DNA of 64,000 nt from Gnetum montanum (GCA_015680685.1 MNCI01007821.1:507065-571064), one strand, 5' to 3'. Positions 32,047 through 44,702 are shown, counted from the stretch's first letter. Numbers and translations: made by a program. The notes: generated from the letters alone by a model not told the origin.

Positions 32047-34711
32047 ATGTCCTCTTCACATAGGGCCAATAATGTATCATATGATGAAAACTCTCATAGA
32101 AGAAATGATAGGATCTATACTGAAGAGAATTGGAGTGAACACCCTCAAGGAAAAGTTTCATATGCTCATTTCCATCCTTACTACATGAAAGGACTATGTT
32201 CAACTAGTACAGATAATCCTAGAGGAGATGAAGTATGTCCTAGATCAAGGAGGGTCTTAAGGCCTAGGACCTTGTCTAAACCTAGAAAAGATAGATCAAG
32301 GGACCATGGGGGATAATGTAGGAGCCATGGTGATTCTCCCAGTTTCTCATCTTCCTCTTCCTCTTCAATGTCTAATTCTAATGAAGATGAACGTAGGTAT
32401 AGAGATAGAGCTCCACTATGGGGTTGAGATAAAGATAGAAATTGAACCCAAGGGTAAAATTAAATACATCAAAATAAGCATAGACAAGATCATCATAATT
32501 AGATGAATAGAAATATAGATTATCACCATGATGTGTCTAATATAGATGAACCCTTGTTGGCTACTAGGGGCCTAACATAAATTTGGGAGGCAATTCAAAA
32601 ACCCAAAGGCATGAAAGGGATAGCCACATCAAAAAACTTGACATAGAAAAAATTTCTAAATTTAGGGAAGGCTATATTTTTTATCCACAACATCATTTAC
32701 AAGCCTTTCATGATGCCTATGTCTTGAAAAATATAGAACACAAGTGGCAAAAGCTTAAGCTCTTTCCTAATACACTAGTAGACAAAGCTACAAGTTGGTA
32801 TAGATCATTGGAACCAAATTTCATTTATTGATGATCCAAAATGCTAGAAATCTTCGATAAAAAATACCAAACCTATGCGAGAGTGTCAAACCTAAGAAAT
32901 CAAATCCAAGGATGGAAGAAAGAACAACATGAATCCTTGGATTTGGCCTTGCATAGATGCTATTCTCTACTACATAGATGTCCAGGACATGATTTCTCTC
33001 AAAAAGAGCAACTTTTCCACATCATAGATGGGCTTCATAATTGAAGTAGGGAGACCCTTGGAATTTATGCCCAAGATCAATTATATGAACTAAAATCCCA
33101 TTAGATACAAAGGCTAATCGAGCAAGTGGTGAAAGAAGAAGGAGAGCTATCTAAACAAGTGAATGTTGAGGAATATAACTAGGACTTAACTCTTCAAAAG
33201 AAAAGGGTCCATATCTATGATGAGGAAAAAGAGGTAGCTCTTGATAGATGATTTGACAATAAACCTTGCCAATACAAAAGTTTATCGATAAGCTTGAACC
33301 AAGAATAGATAGGATGTGGGAGTTGATGAATGTGAAATTCACAACTTATGTGAAAATCATAGAGGAGAGAGTAATGAAAAATAAATCTAGTGATCAAAAC
33401 AAGAAGAGGAAAAAGAACTAAGAAACAACTAGGAACACTTATTGGCAAAAAGTGAAAATGGCTACAAGTGAAGAGGCTATAAACTCAACCATAGAAGAGG
33501 ATGATGGATGTGACATATGCTTATATGACCATCCATAGGGCTATTACCCATTCATGTTACATTTACATGAGTATTGGGCTTTTGCTTTGAATCCCAAGTT
33601 CGTACAAAAGAAAATGCCTAGGAAATTACCTTTTTCACAAGGTAATTATAGACAATCCCACAACCAATTATACTATCCTAGTGGGACTTCTTACTGGCCT
33701 CAACACTACTATCAAATGCAGTGGAAAACCCACAGTCATGGGGGAGGCCATCATCAAACCAACACTACCCTTACTACTAGCTAGACCCATATGGATATTA
33801 TGTTCAACAACCTTTTTCCCTAACTAGTTTTACTTCTTCCACCTCAAATCACTACTACCACTCTCCTAAATATCATCAACCTACAACATCTTTTGAAGGA
33901 TCACCATCTCACACCTCTCATCCTCCATAATATCCTTAATATTCTCATTCTTCCCTTCACCATATGTCACCACCACCAAAATAGGAAGGTTTAACACCAC
34001 AACATCAATGAAGGAATGCCACTTGTACTGTAAACATACATGAAAATGATAATGCTAGTAGATCTCAACCACAACCTCAAAAACATCATTTCTTTGGGGT
34101 AGTTTCCTTACACAAGCACAAAACTGGTAGACCTATTGGCACAACAAAACCCTCATGAGGCCAATCTAGTGCAAAAACCTTCCTCACATAAACAATGTCT
34201 CCTAATCATACACAAAAGTCAACAATCACAAGTCCAGCACAAGACATAAAATATAAACCTATCACTATGGAGAGAGAAAAATCCATGCATCACTAAGAGT
34301 AAAGGTTGTAGTTGTGGGCCAAAAATTTGAAATATTAAAACAACCCACAACAAAGCCAAGGAACAAAAACCAATCTATGTAGTAGCCACTAAACAAAAAG
34401 ATACCTAGTGTCTTGAAAATGAGAATATAAAACTATTTCAAGGATGCATGGAAGTAATTGATCCATTTATTAGTTCTAGAATTAAGAAAATGGCCCAAAA
34501 AGAGGACTTAGACACAGATATCTTACACTCTAATTATACATCGGAAAAGGATATTAAACATGGAGACTTAAGTTTTAAAATAAAAAAAACAAAAGAAGAA
34601 GAAAATACATCTAGATCCTCCAAAATGAAAATATCTTCAAGTCCTAATGAAGATACATCTTCAAATGATCCAAATGAAACTATCACCAATGTTAGAAGTG
34701 CTACCACATGA
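32047..34711 (+). pseudogene. gag: Gag of the Athila-like element, decayed
   Basis: Starts ATGTCCTCTTCACA (MSSSHRANN). A Ser/Arg/Asp-rich N-terminus runs to about 32580. The Retrotrans_gag core follows in 32583-33044: KISKFREGYIFYPQHHL, LVDKATSWYRSLEPN, YARVSNLRNQIQGWKKEQHE, and LLHRCPGHDFSQKEQLFHII, a normal capsid order with stops at 32829 and 33042. After that come Lys/Glu-rich and His/Pro/Thr-rich parts with many stops, ending in an open Ser/Lys/Glu-rich frame at 34448-34711. No knuckle was identified. Roughly 890 codons would be long for a gag but fits Athila. Confidence 0.65.
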
Positions 34712-36959
34712 TTAATTGAATCAGTAACAATGATAAATGGAAAATCGGCGATGTATAACTAGGGGATTGTGTAGTTCATCTCCCAAATGTATGACCATAA
34801 GTTTAGTAGTAGGGGAGATGCTCCATCCTTTTTTAAGAACTAATAAGTGTTTTTCATCCTTTTTGTTTTACAATTTTTTTATCATTTTTCCATTTCTTTC
34901 ACCATTTTCTAATTCTTAATATGTTTTTCATTTCTTAATATTTTTTTCTTTTCTTTTCTTTATAATTTTATTTTTTTCTTAAGTCATTTTATTTATGTTT
35001 TATAAATTTCTTTTATTTTTTTGTTAATAATATTTTCAATTCATGTTGTAGAAGTCAACCCTATATGTTGGTTGTTATGTGCTATGTTATTAAGCTAATT
35101 GGATAAGTAATTTTGTAAAGCAGTAAGACCACATCATCCATCCCTCAAATTCTCTAAATTAAAAGGTCTTTTGTCATGGAAGCAATTTGGTTCTTCTTTC
35201 CTGAAACTAAAATTCATCAATGATCATTGTACCTTGCAAAAAGAGGGAATGATCAAGTGGGAATGACAAGGGTGTGACCTCAAGGGGACTTGTTGTGTTC
35301 TCTTCTTGAATCTATTTGTGTGGGTTATGACTCCTCTAAGAATGTATCATCACTCCTATGTCAACCAATAATACAAAGTTAAAAGTATTTGCATGTTGTG
35401 GCTCCCATCCAAAATCATAAAAATGTAAAAATCAAAAATAATAATAATGGGAATTCAAAGCACACCTCTTAGACATAGTAACAGGCTACAAGCACTAGTT
35501 ATAGGGTTGGAAGAACATGTTACCCATGCTTGAAGACATCCCTCTAACTAAGACCCTTCCTTCCTTCTTCTCTTTTCTTCTCCTTTTGGAGTGATGATCA
35601 TTCTTTGTGGTGGTTTTGGACTCATGGTGGTTGGTAGGAAGCAACACATTAATGTGACATCACTATTAATGGGATGAACTTGGCCTAAACTTGGATGGAT
35701 AGGTATGATGAACATTTTAATCACATTTAACACAAGAACTTATTGCAGACATGGTTAAGTACCTTACATTCATATCTTTGTAATCCCTTCTCATCTTATT
35801 CATTCACCTCACTACTGCATACAATTATGAGCCTTTTGGTTTTGTGTAGTATAGTGAAAAATCCCAATGAAGGTAGTTGTGTGTTGTTTTGAATAAAGGT
35901 ATGGTTTACATTTAACTTCTAAGGTGCCCACGAACATCTATAGAACTACTTATGCAAGGGCATTATGGCAAGAGCCTACTATGAAGAGGATCCACTTATA
36001 TAAATTTTGTTGATCATGGCTTTGAACTAACCTTCACATCTTCCATAACATAAGTGATGGTTTCTATGATTGTATGCATGGTTCTGGGACTACTTCTCAT
36101 TAATTTTAATTAATTTTTCTTACTTCTCTATCTCAATATCCTTCAACTTCCAAAAAAAATCATGGCCATCTTCTGCATTGGACCTTTGGTTTTAATTCTT
36201 CAAAACCTTGTACACTTCCAGAGTTACACTTATTAGTTACGGGGACTAGGGATGCCCACTTTGAAAATTTTGAAATTTTTCCAACATTATATTTTCTAAC
36301 ATTATGGTGACTAATAGTAATTGACCAAAATAAGATGAATAACTTGATGATTTTAGTTACCTCCTAGCGTTGGGCATAGTATGCTATCATCACCTTATTC
36401 TTAAACACAAACTAAGGGGTCCAAAAAGGTTTAATTATCAAGGAAAATATACCAAAATTAATATTGATCCTTTGGTGACTGTAGGTGATGCTAAAAGGGA
36501 CACCTAAGGATGACGATCTTTTTCCAAGAACAAAAACGAAGCCAAGAGAGGGACAATGGGGGATATGCCCATGGATAACTAGTAGCAAATACAATATTAC
36601 AACTCAAAAATCACATATTTTCTAGATCCATGGGATGATGAGAAGAGGTTTTAGTTCATCCTTCAAGAATTTTCTTCATAATTGGAGAAGCATCGACATA
36701 ACAATCACCACTAGCAGCAATAAGAAGAATCATCTTCGATGGCTTTTTGAAGACCTCTAAAAATTTTGTAATCTTCAATGTCTATCTAGATTTTTTGTCA
36801 CTTTTTCATTTTTTCTAAACCCACTCAAATAAAATTTTGTAATGCAACACTTAGAGTTAGTTAGTAGTTAGAGTTAGTCAATAATCCCATACCTTTCCAA
36901 AATATTGTAAATAAATTGTTCCTTCTTTTGTTCACTCAAGCAAGAATTTTCATTCATTC
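34712..36959 (+). other. Non-coding interior of the Athila-like element
   Basis: 2.2 kb between gag and PPT. 34850-35040 is a very T-rich pyrimidine tract. The rest (35041-36959) has only short chance ORFs on both strands. I see no pol motif here on either strand. Confidence 0.5.
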
Positions 36960-36968
36960 ATGGGGGTA
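36960..36968 (+). other. Polypurine tract of the Athila-like element
   Basis: ATGGGGGTA directly precedes TGATGAATC, the LTR start. Confidence 0.5.
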
Positions 36969-37812
36969 TGATGAATCATATTTTTTAGTAGCTAAGATAT
37001 TGAGTATTCGATATCAAATATCTAATATCAAGGATTTGATATCTTACCCACGAGAATGGAGCACATGTTGCATTATCAAATATCTAATATTATGGGGTCT
37101 ATTTTTCCTTATAAATATTTGTGCTTTCATCATGTATTGGGCATATTTTGATCATTTTGTAGCTAAAGTCTTGTAATTTTATTTTGTAGTCTTAGAGAAC
37201 AGTCAATGAGTGCCTATAGTGTGGATCTAAGTTAGTTGTACGGTGTCTTATTCAAGTGGCAATGTACCTGGACACATTCCATAAACAACAATAGGAATGA
37301 GACTAATTCTTATTCATTGTAGCACTTTGACTTAGATTAATTTTACTTTTAATGCAATTAATATTCAATGTGCTTAGTTAATATTTACATTTCCATGCAT
37401 ATTAATCAATTGATAGAATGAGTGTGACCAGTTTTGAGCATAAACACATATTCGCTTGGTAATCCCAATAGTGTAGTGCTTGATAATCCCAATAGTAAAT
37501 ACGTGGGTTCATGACATGTATAGCAAGCTAGGAATGGATGCTCATTACCGATAAGCTATTTTAAACTTTTCCTTCTCAACATTAATTAGATTAAATAATT
37601 AATTTCTCTATTATCATTAGCAGTAGCATAAAGGTAAAACAACATCAACCATCATATGCCTCACTTTGGACTAAACCATACATGACAAAGCTACCACTAG
37701 TTCAAGTGAGAAGATAGTGAACTACGATTAAGGAATAACGATGTAGATGCCACAACTAGTTCCATCCATGGTATTTGACAAATCATGCATGAACACTTGT
37801 GATATCTTATCA
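36969..37812 (+). repeat. 3' LTR of the Athila-like element
   Basis: Starts TGATGAATCATA, collinear with 31016-31914 but shorter. It has the same GATATC/ATATCA cluster at its start and a TATA region TTCCTTATAAATAT. The last about 30 bp differ from the left LTR (CTTGTGATATCTTATCA), suggesting a terminal deletion. 37813-37983 is unassigned AT-rich sequence. Confidence 0.75.
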
Positions 37813-37983
37813 TTTGTATTAAACTAAACAATTAAACCATCATTTTTCAATTAATATACTAAAACTAGTATCATGAAAATTTCTTTATTATAACCAACAT
37901 TTTTATTTTTAAAATGAAAATTATTAACTCCCCACATTTAGTGATCTTTATTAAACATCTATCTCCAATTTTTATAAAGTATT

Positions 37984-38470
37984 TATTGGCAACCATTTGG
38001 GACCAAACTACCAATGAGATTCTCTGAATGGGGTTTAGGTGCTCGCTAGTCTCTAGCAATACTAAGGCTTAGATACCTCAAAATAAACTTTAGTAGTTAT
38101 AAAATGTACTAAATGTGAGTATATGTTTACTATTGTGAATGTTAATATGATTGGGTTATGCATGAAACTATAATTGACTATCATAAAAGAAATTTATCTA
38201 TCTTTGTCAAATACTATGAGCTGTTGGAGATTTTTGTTTGGTTCAATCACTTAGTCTATACAATCCCTACAATACCTACTTGTAACAAATAAAATTTTAA
38301 AAAAAAAATTATCACAATTCATCCAATCTATTCCTAATTTCCCCCAAACAAAAATTTTTACAAGAAAACAAAAAATAGAGTGAGATTCAATGGACATAGA
38401 AAGAGAAAGAAAAGAAAAATGATTTGTGTGAAACCTCAAATATTTCAGCAAGATAAATTGATACGAGTAA
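37984..38470 (-). repeat. Truncated 3' LTR of the second Ty3 element
   Basis: TATTGGCAACCATTTGGGACC start; collinear with 42497-42980 and the reverse of 49330-49805. Homology breaks at about 38470 (..GAGTAAAC), where the RT frame begins, so this is the deletion joint. Confidence 0.8.
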
Positions 38471-38471
38471 A

Positions 38472-39300
38472 CTATTCCTTCAATTTTGGCTTTACCAAGT
38501 ATGGAGCTTCTTGAATAGCTTTCTTAATTTCTACTAATACTCTCTCTGATTTTGATGTTTTCTTTATTATGAAATCTTTCTTTACCACATGCATCAAAGG
38601 TTTAGTGATTTTAGTGAATTCAATGATAAATTTCTTAATAAAATTTATCTTTCCAAAGAAAGATTTGAGACTTTTTACTTGTATGATGTTCAACATTATA
38701 TACTACTTGAATTCAAGACTTATCTATTGCAATTCCTTCTTGACAGATTACATGGCCTAGTAAACTTCCAGACTTAATCCCAAAGATACATTTATTTGGA
38801 TTTACTAAAATACCATACTCATGACATTCGTTAAAAACTTTTTGGAGATGACCAATACAATCTTCCTTCATCTATGAAAAGATAATAATATCATCCAAAT
38901 ATACTACAACAAACTCACCTATTAAACCTTTAAAGGATAAATCCATTACTCTTTGAAAATTACCTCCAGTGTTTGACAATCCAAATGGCATTCTTTGCTA
39001 AGCAAAAGCTCCCCACTTGGTGATAAATGTTGTTTTATATCTGTCACCTTTATCTACCATGATCTAATTATAGCCTAAAAATCCATCTAAGAAAGAATAC
39101 ACCTGACAACCTAATACTTTAATGGACATCTCATCAATTCTAGGAAATGGATATTTATCTTTTTCCAAGGCTTCATTCAAATTTCGGAAATCCACACAAA
39201 GTCTGATATCATCATTCTTTTTTCTTACCGGTACAAGATTAGCAAGCCATGTCAAATATTGGACTACATATATGATTCAAGGTTGTAATAATTTCTTGAT
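38472..39300 (-). pseudogene. pol: Reverse transcriptase of the second Ty3 element
   Basis: Minus strand: WLANLVPVRKKNDDIRLCVD and FRNLNEALEKDKYPFPRIDE (39064-39255), then a MPFGL.NTGG block (about 38970-39000). The catalytic VVYLDDIIIF follows at about 38885-38915, then the connection motif SFFGKINFIKKFIIEFTKIT (about 38610-38670). It ends EAPYLVKPKLKE at 38472. YLDD is intact. Stops lie at about 39063, 38995, 38875 and in the connection. The VPV(R)KK..D.RLC.D.RNLN wording is normal gypsy. Everything after the connection has been deleted. Confidence 0.85.
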
Positions 39301-39849
39301 TTCAACTTTCATAGCTAACTCAAATGATGGATTAAATTTTCTTTGCTTTTATTTAAGTACCTTACAACTGTCTATTAAAAAAATCTTATGTGTTATCACA
39401 TTTGGTTGAAAAGTTTTATGATCATCATAAGACCAAGAAAAATTTTCCAAACTATTTTTTAGGAGTAAAAATAGAATTTTTTTGAAGATTGAATCCTTTT
39501 TCTTCATAACATTTAACATATTTAGCAACTCAATAGATCCAAAATCACTACTTCATAAGTTTAATTATTTGAATTTTGGATATCCTTTCTAGTAAGTTGA
39601 TTTTTACTGAATTCATGTTCATGATCAATTACCTTTTTGGAAATTTAATTTGTCTTAAACCTTGATTTTTTTTTGGGTATAATTTGACTTTTGAATTCTT
39701 GCTTATTTTTCAAGAATCTAAGTAACTAATTCTCATCTTCAAATACTTGTAAATGTTTTATGTTATCTGGTACTAAAGGCTAATGTTCATTCTCAATAGT
39801 TACAGCTTCATAACCTTCTATTTTTTTTTCACATCTAATGATGAAGATG

Positions 39850-40249
39850 CTTTTGCCAAGTCATCTACTATATAATTATCTTCTCTACCTAAAAGTTCTA
39901 CTTGGTAGTGATGAAACTAATCTAGCATTTTGTACATGAGTTGTTTATAGGGTCGCAAGCATGAGCTTTTTACCACATAATTACCTTTAATTTATTCACA
40001 TACCAATATTGAATCTCCATTTATGGTGAGTACCTTAATTCTTTTTTCCCATGTTGTTTTAATTTCAATACACAAAGCTTCGTATTTGGCCTTGTTGTTA
40101 GTACAAGGGAATGATAGATGAATTGCTTTGAATATTTTTGGAAAGTTATCTTTTACTATAACTATTCCAACTCCTACACCTTTAGAGTTACAAGAACCAT
40201 CAAAGTATAGCTCCCATTTTCTCTCATCTTGATATTCTTCTTTGTTCAT
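39850..40249 (-). pseudogene. pol: Archaeal-type RNase H located before RT
   Basis: Minus strand: WELYFDGSCNSKGVGVGIVI (first Asp), SFPCTNNKAKYEALCIEI (Glu), VLTINGDSILV (Asp), then after a stop a GREDNYIVDDLAKASSS segment near 39850-39900 with the last Asp. These are the four blocks of the second RNase H of Tat-type elements. Here it precedes RT by about 590 bp of degenerate linker, unlike the first Tat element in this window, where it follows RT and the normal RNase H. Confidence 0.75.
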
Positions 40250-40552
40250 GTTCTCAACTCCTTAAAGTCTGCAAATTCTAGTTTCAAAAGTTCTTGTTTC
40301 AATGAATTTATTCTTTCCATTTGTAGCAATATTTTCACTCATCAAGGGTTCACAATAAACATATATTTGATTTGGCTCTCCTTTCCAAGGTAACCACATA
40401 TGTGAGTAACCCATTGATATGTAACCTAAGAAATTCTTACTTCAACTTCTACTCAATATAAGACTATGTAAATCTAGTATGTCTCCCACTTGAATAGTTA
40501 TTCTACTTTTGAGATGAGGTTCAAAATCAATTTCTAATAAAAAATTTTGAAA

Positions 40553-40924
40553 CTAATCCATAATCTTCACTCTACTCTTATCCACTTGCACAATCTTTCT
40601 ATTTGATTTTTCAAGCATCAAACCAAGTTTTCTACAAATAGTGAATGGCATGATAGTAGAGGTAGCTCTAGAATTGACTAAACAATTCTGAAGATACTTG
40701 TCTTTTAATTTCATTTTTAAAAGAAAAGGAGAAGCTTCTTTGTGAGGAGTACAATCATAACTAGTTTTTGTTTTATTATCATTGTTGGACACATAGCTTA
40801 ACTTTGATTCTCCAACTCTCTTTTTCACTTTAATATACTCTAAGGCCTTTCTTTGATGATCACCTATCTGTAGAAATTGGTAAATGCTGATGTTCACCCT
40901 AATATGTTTGAGATCTTCAATCAA
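40553..40924 (-). pseudogene. pol: Protease of the second Ty3 element
   Basis: Open for 123 codons on the minus strand. LKDKYLQNCLVNSRATSTIM corresponds to the 'VDSGA(S/T)..IMP' active-site block, with Asp to Asn and Gly to Arg, both G-to-A changes. MPFTICRKLGL follows. The catalytic residue is therefore lost. Upstream is an EYIKVKKR-type basic segment. It lies between gag and the RNase H. Confidence 0.75.
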
Positions 40925-41115
40925 ATCATATTCTTCATCTCAATAAAAGCTTGGTTTCTTTATCCACTTATTTAAAGACTAATTTTGAGTTCTTCCTTCT
41001 TCTTGATCTTATTACTTTTATTTATTTCTTTTCTACTTGGTTCAAAAATATTTCTCTTAGTAGATGGATCAGAAATAATGTTTGAAGGCCTAGAAGTAGT
41101 TAATCTTTCTTTTGA

Positions 41116-42150
41116 TCATAGATTATATTCATTTTCTTCATTGTTGTTACACTCATCATCTAAGGATGTATACTCTTCAAAACTTAGTAGAGAAGAAGCA
41201 TCACTAGATCCATTATTAGAAGACTTTCTTACATAATGAACAGTAGATAGCTCATCATCTAATTCAATATTAAGAAATTTGGACATAACAACATCACTTT
41301 CATCCTCATATTCTACTAACTTAGTATCTTGATGCTTATGTTTTCTATTTTTCTTTTTCTCTTTGATCTTAACTTTTGTCAAATCTTTCTCTAGTTTCAC
41401 TACTTTGTTAGAAAAGTCTCTCACTAACTATCCTTTTTTAGATTCTTTCCTTTTTAACTCTTATTTTGCTTTAATATGGGATGGCCCTAGTAATGCTTTA
41501 AGTTGAGCAAAATCTTGCACAGGAATCATCATTTTCTCTGCTTTCTTTTGATTTGTGATAATTTCTTCATGATTCAAGTTCAACTATTTTTCTAATTGTA
41601 TAGCTTCACTAAAGTAGTCATTCTGTGTTACAGGTTTGGAGTTCTTCTTAACCAAATTAAAATATTGGGATTCACAGCCTTAAGATAAGTATCTCTAAGC
41701 ATTTCATCTGATGGTCTATATTGTCTTTGAAAGAGTCCATAAATTCATTGAAACTTAATATTAAAATCTTGAATTGACTCTTTGACTCCTTTCTTAGCTT
41801 GTACTAGCTCACAATATAGTTGTTGCTGATCCAATTGATTGCCAAATTGGACTAAGAAAAGACGTTTCATATCATCCCAACTTGTGATGTTGTTTCTTGG
41901 TAAGTTTGAGTACCAAATCTGATCCATATCTTTTAAATTTTCTACAAACAATCTACAAGCTTAATCTTCATGTTGAATGTTTGCATGAGCCAAAGCTAAC
42001 TCAAATATATGAATATACTCTTTAGCTAAGTAAGCTTTTCTAGGAATAAAAGGCTCAGTAAAATATTTGTAAACTACCTTAGGAATATCGTTGTAGTTTT
42101 GAAATCCTAATGGTATAACTCTTTGTCAAGAATTTTCCATCCTATTAGAA
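41116..42150 (-). pseudogene. gag: Gag of the second Ty3 element
   Basis: Retrotrans_gag block at 41745-41951 on the minus strand: WYSNLPRNNITSWDDMKRLF and LVQFGNQLDQQQLYCELVQA, then KKGVKESIQDFNIKFQ. A Lys-rich then acidic Ser/Asp/Glu-rich tail is open at 41116-41424 (KIKEKKKNRKHKHQDTKL, SSNNGSSDASSLLSFEEYTS). Stops near 41744 and 41430 break the frame. No Cys/His block was found between gag and protease. Confidence 0.7.
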
Positions 42151-42472
42151 TTTCTTTTGATTGTTAAACTCTTATACTTCTTTGGTCTTCTCTTATAGAC
42201 TAATATACCAAATAGAAGGGGTGATCTTCCTATCCTTCTAGTCTTTACTCCATTTCTTGTTTCAAACTCAAAAACCTTATTTTATTCTTCTTTTTATGAT
42301 TAATTAGTCTTATAATCAAAAGTTTCTTCAGAACCTTTGAAATCTTCCCAACTATTAGTCTATTTGGTCATGAACTAAAAATAGTATCTAATTTCTTAAA
42401 CCCTTCTAGAAAAAAATAACTATTAATGTTCTAGGACTATTAGGCTTATAAACTTATAGGACAAATTTTAAA

Positions 42473-42496
42473 CCTTCCTTCTAGTGATAAACGAAC
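42473..42496 (-). other. Primer binding site region of the second Ty3 element
   Basis: After the LTR end ..CCAATA the minus strand reads GTTCGTTTAT then CACTAGAAGGAAGG. The 14-mer equals that of the Tat element PBS; the TGG is decayed to TAT. 42151-42472 is leader without a gene. Confidence 0.55.
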
Positions 42497-43999
42497 TATT
42501 GGCAACCATTTTGGACCAAACCACCAACAAGCTTCTCCTAACAAGGTTTAGGTGCTTGCTGGTCTCTAGCAACACCAAGGCCTAAATACCTCCATATAGA
42601 CTCAATAGTTATAAAATATACTAAACATGAGTTTGTGTTTGATGTTGTGAATGTTGAAATGATTGGATTATGTATGAAACTGTAATTGGCTATCATAAAA
42701 GAGATTTAGCTATATTTGTCAAATATTGTAAGTTGTTGGAGATTCCTATTTTATTTAATCACTTAGTCCATATATTCCCTACAATACCTACTTGTAACAA
42801 ATAAAATTTTACAAAACATTTGAGCATAATTCTACCAATCTACTCCTAATTTCACCTAAAGAGAGTTCCACAAGAAAACTAGAAATAGAGTAAGATTCAA
42901 TGGACATAGAAAGAGAAAGAAAACAAAGAAAATTTATGTGAAACCTCAAATATTTAAGCAAGATAAATTGATATGAGTAAAAAATTTGTAATAAATCTAT
43001 TCCTAATTCAATAACTATGAATTTTCCAAACTTTCTGAGCTAAAAAAGCAATTTCATAAAGACAATCTTATTATACTACCAAAAATAGCTATGCAAACTA
43101 CAAAGTACGAGTCTGTATTTTGGTTAATTAATAGTTGTTAAATATTGCATTCAATAGAGCTTTAAAAAATTTGACAATTTCTTAATTGAAATACCAAGGT
43201 AATAAACTTTAAAAATAAAGAAGCTATTTTGGTCCCATCAAAGTATCAAAGATTTTTCTAAATTCTCTATGTTTAAAATAGGCAATTTTTTAAAGAAATT
43301 ACTATTAAATTTCTCTTGAGGCTTTTCAACAACATAAACTCTTCTATCACAAATCTTAATAGGAGTCTAATATTGTGCAAAAATAGAGCTATAAAAGAAC
43401 CTAGGACAAAGCCCAAAATTAAATGCCAAACATGATACTATCTAAACCATTAACTAAGCAACTAAAACAAAATGGAAAGAAATGAACTCATAGGATTAAA
43501 ACAAAGTAGTTGAATCAATGTCTTTGGCAAGCCATCTTACAAGAATTCTTCAAATTCCTTTTTAAGTATCTTCCTCTTCTCCCTTCTTCATTCTACCTTA
43601 GATCCTTTTATAGTCACTTTAGGTAGTTACATTAATCATGAGAAGTTAAGGATCTTACAAATATCTTTGGAATATAAATTTATAACTTTCTTGGGACTTA
43701 TAACTTCCATGGAAGTTATGAGACTTTTAAGCCACATTTGGCAAGTGTCTCTTTATCAATTATGACCCTACAAATATCAAGGAGGTCTATTTATAACCTT
43801 CATGGAAGATTATAACTTTAATTGAAAATTTTAAATTCCAAAAAGTAAATTCTTATGATTATAAATTCTCCCATTTTGGAACTATAAACCTCCCCCTTTC
43901 TAAAAAAAGGTTCTAATATAAATAAACTTTGTTTATTCATTTATAATAATTCCTTTTATTTTTAAATTAAATCATTGTGAAGGTCATATGACCTTAACA
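42497..43999 (-). repeat. 5' LTR of the second Ty3 element
   Basis: TATTGGCAACC..CCTTAACA, 1,503 bp. On the minus strand it starts TGTTAAGGTCATATGACCTT, an imperfect palindrome, and has a TATA box GACTATAAAAGG at 43604-43615. Homologous with 37984-38470 and with the reverse complement of 48231-49805. Confidence 0.8.
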
Positions 44000-44004
44000 A
44001 ACGT

Positions 44005-44702
44005 TGTTGAGTTTTGACATGCCCCGCATCGATGCTTATTTCTGTGGCCTCCATGCCCACTATGTGTTGCCTTCATTACATGCATTCCTAGTGTATCTTT
44101 CATTCCTCATATAAGAATCCTACTACTATGAATTAGGATGGCACTTCTACTAGCATCGCCTTTGGTTCCTACACTCATCATTGCTTGGTGTTGCTCAGTA
44201 TCTACTGTCTCCATCGCAAAGAAGAAATCATGGATTCAAGCCCTACTCTGGCTTTGTGGCATCAATGCCCTATTCTGATTTGTGACGTCTATGCCTTACA
44301 ATTAAATAATCCCCTATAAAAGGGAACTCCCATTCGTATAATAGGAGAGGAGTTGCCTTTCAAACTTGGGTGCTGCCATGAAAGATGCATGATGGATACC
44401 CTCCATTTATGGTTCTTAGACCTACAAATTTTTAGTATTCGGTAGCCACTACTTTAGGGCTTTTGTTTAAAATGTTAAATTATTAATGCCCTTAGTTTTG
44501 ATTTTTTTTGGAACATAGATTTGTATGGATCTACTCCTTTGCATAGTTGTTAGACTTGTACTTTTGTAAATTTGGAATTCTCATTTGTTTATGACTATAC
44601 TCTATATTGTCATAATTTCCTTTTGTGGCAAGGGTTCTTGATTGAAATATCAATGAATTTCTGAGCAATTTTATTGACTATTTTTTAAAACATTTTTTAA
44701 CA
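44005..44702 (+). repeat. LTR-like remnant with TATA box
   Basis: TGTTGAGTTTTGACA start, CTATAAAAGG at 44314-44323, TTTAACA end near 44702. A single copy in the window, so boundaries are tentative. It directly abuts the right LTR of the second Ty3 element. 44703-45550 is AT-rich with no supported gene. Confidence 0.35.

Larger units (their letters stand above)
31016..37812 (+). mobile_element. Athila-like Ty3/gypsy element with gag but no pol
   Basis: Two homologous LTRs (31016-31914, 36969-37812) enclose a PBS, a decayed gag (32047-34711) and 2.2 kb of sequence in which I find no protease, RT, RNase H or integrase motif. The PBS type (TGGTGCCATTGC, a decayed TGGCGCCGTTGC) is that of Athila/Tat-branch elements primed by tRNA-Asp. 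No matching 5-bp duplication was found (CCTTA versus TTTGT), and the right LTR end is rearranged. It is best read as a non-autonomous gag-only derivative. Confidence 0.7.
37984..43999 (-). mobile_element. Second Ty3/gypsy element, aRNH upstream of RT, internally deleted
   Basis: Full LTR on the right (42497-43999), partial LTR on the left (37984-38470). Minus-strand order is PBS, gag, protease, archaeal-type RNase H, RT, then an abrupt switch into the LTR. The canonical RNase H, integrase, PPT and first part of the 3' LTR are absent. Flanks (GTATT and AACGT) do not match as a duplication. A third LTR copy in the opposite orientation is at 48231-49805. Confidence 0.75.
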
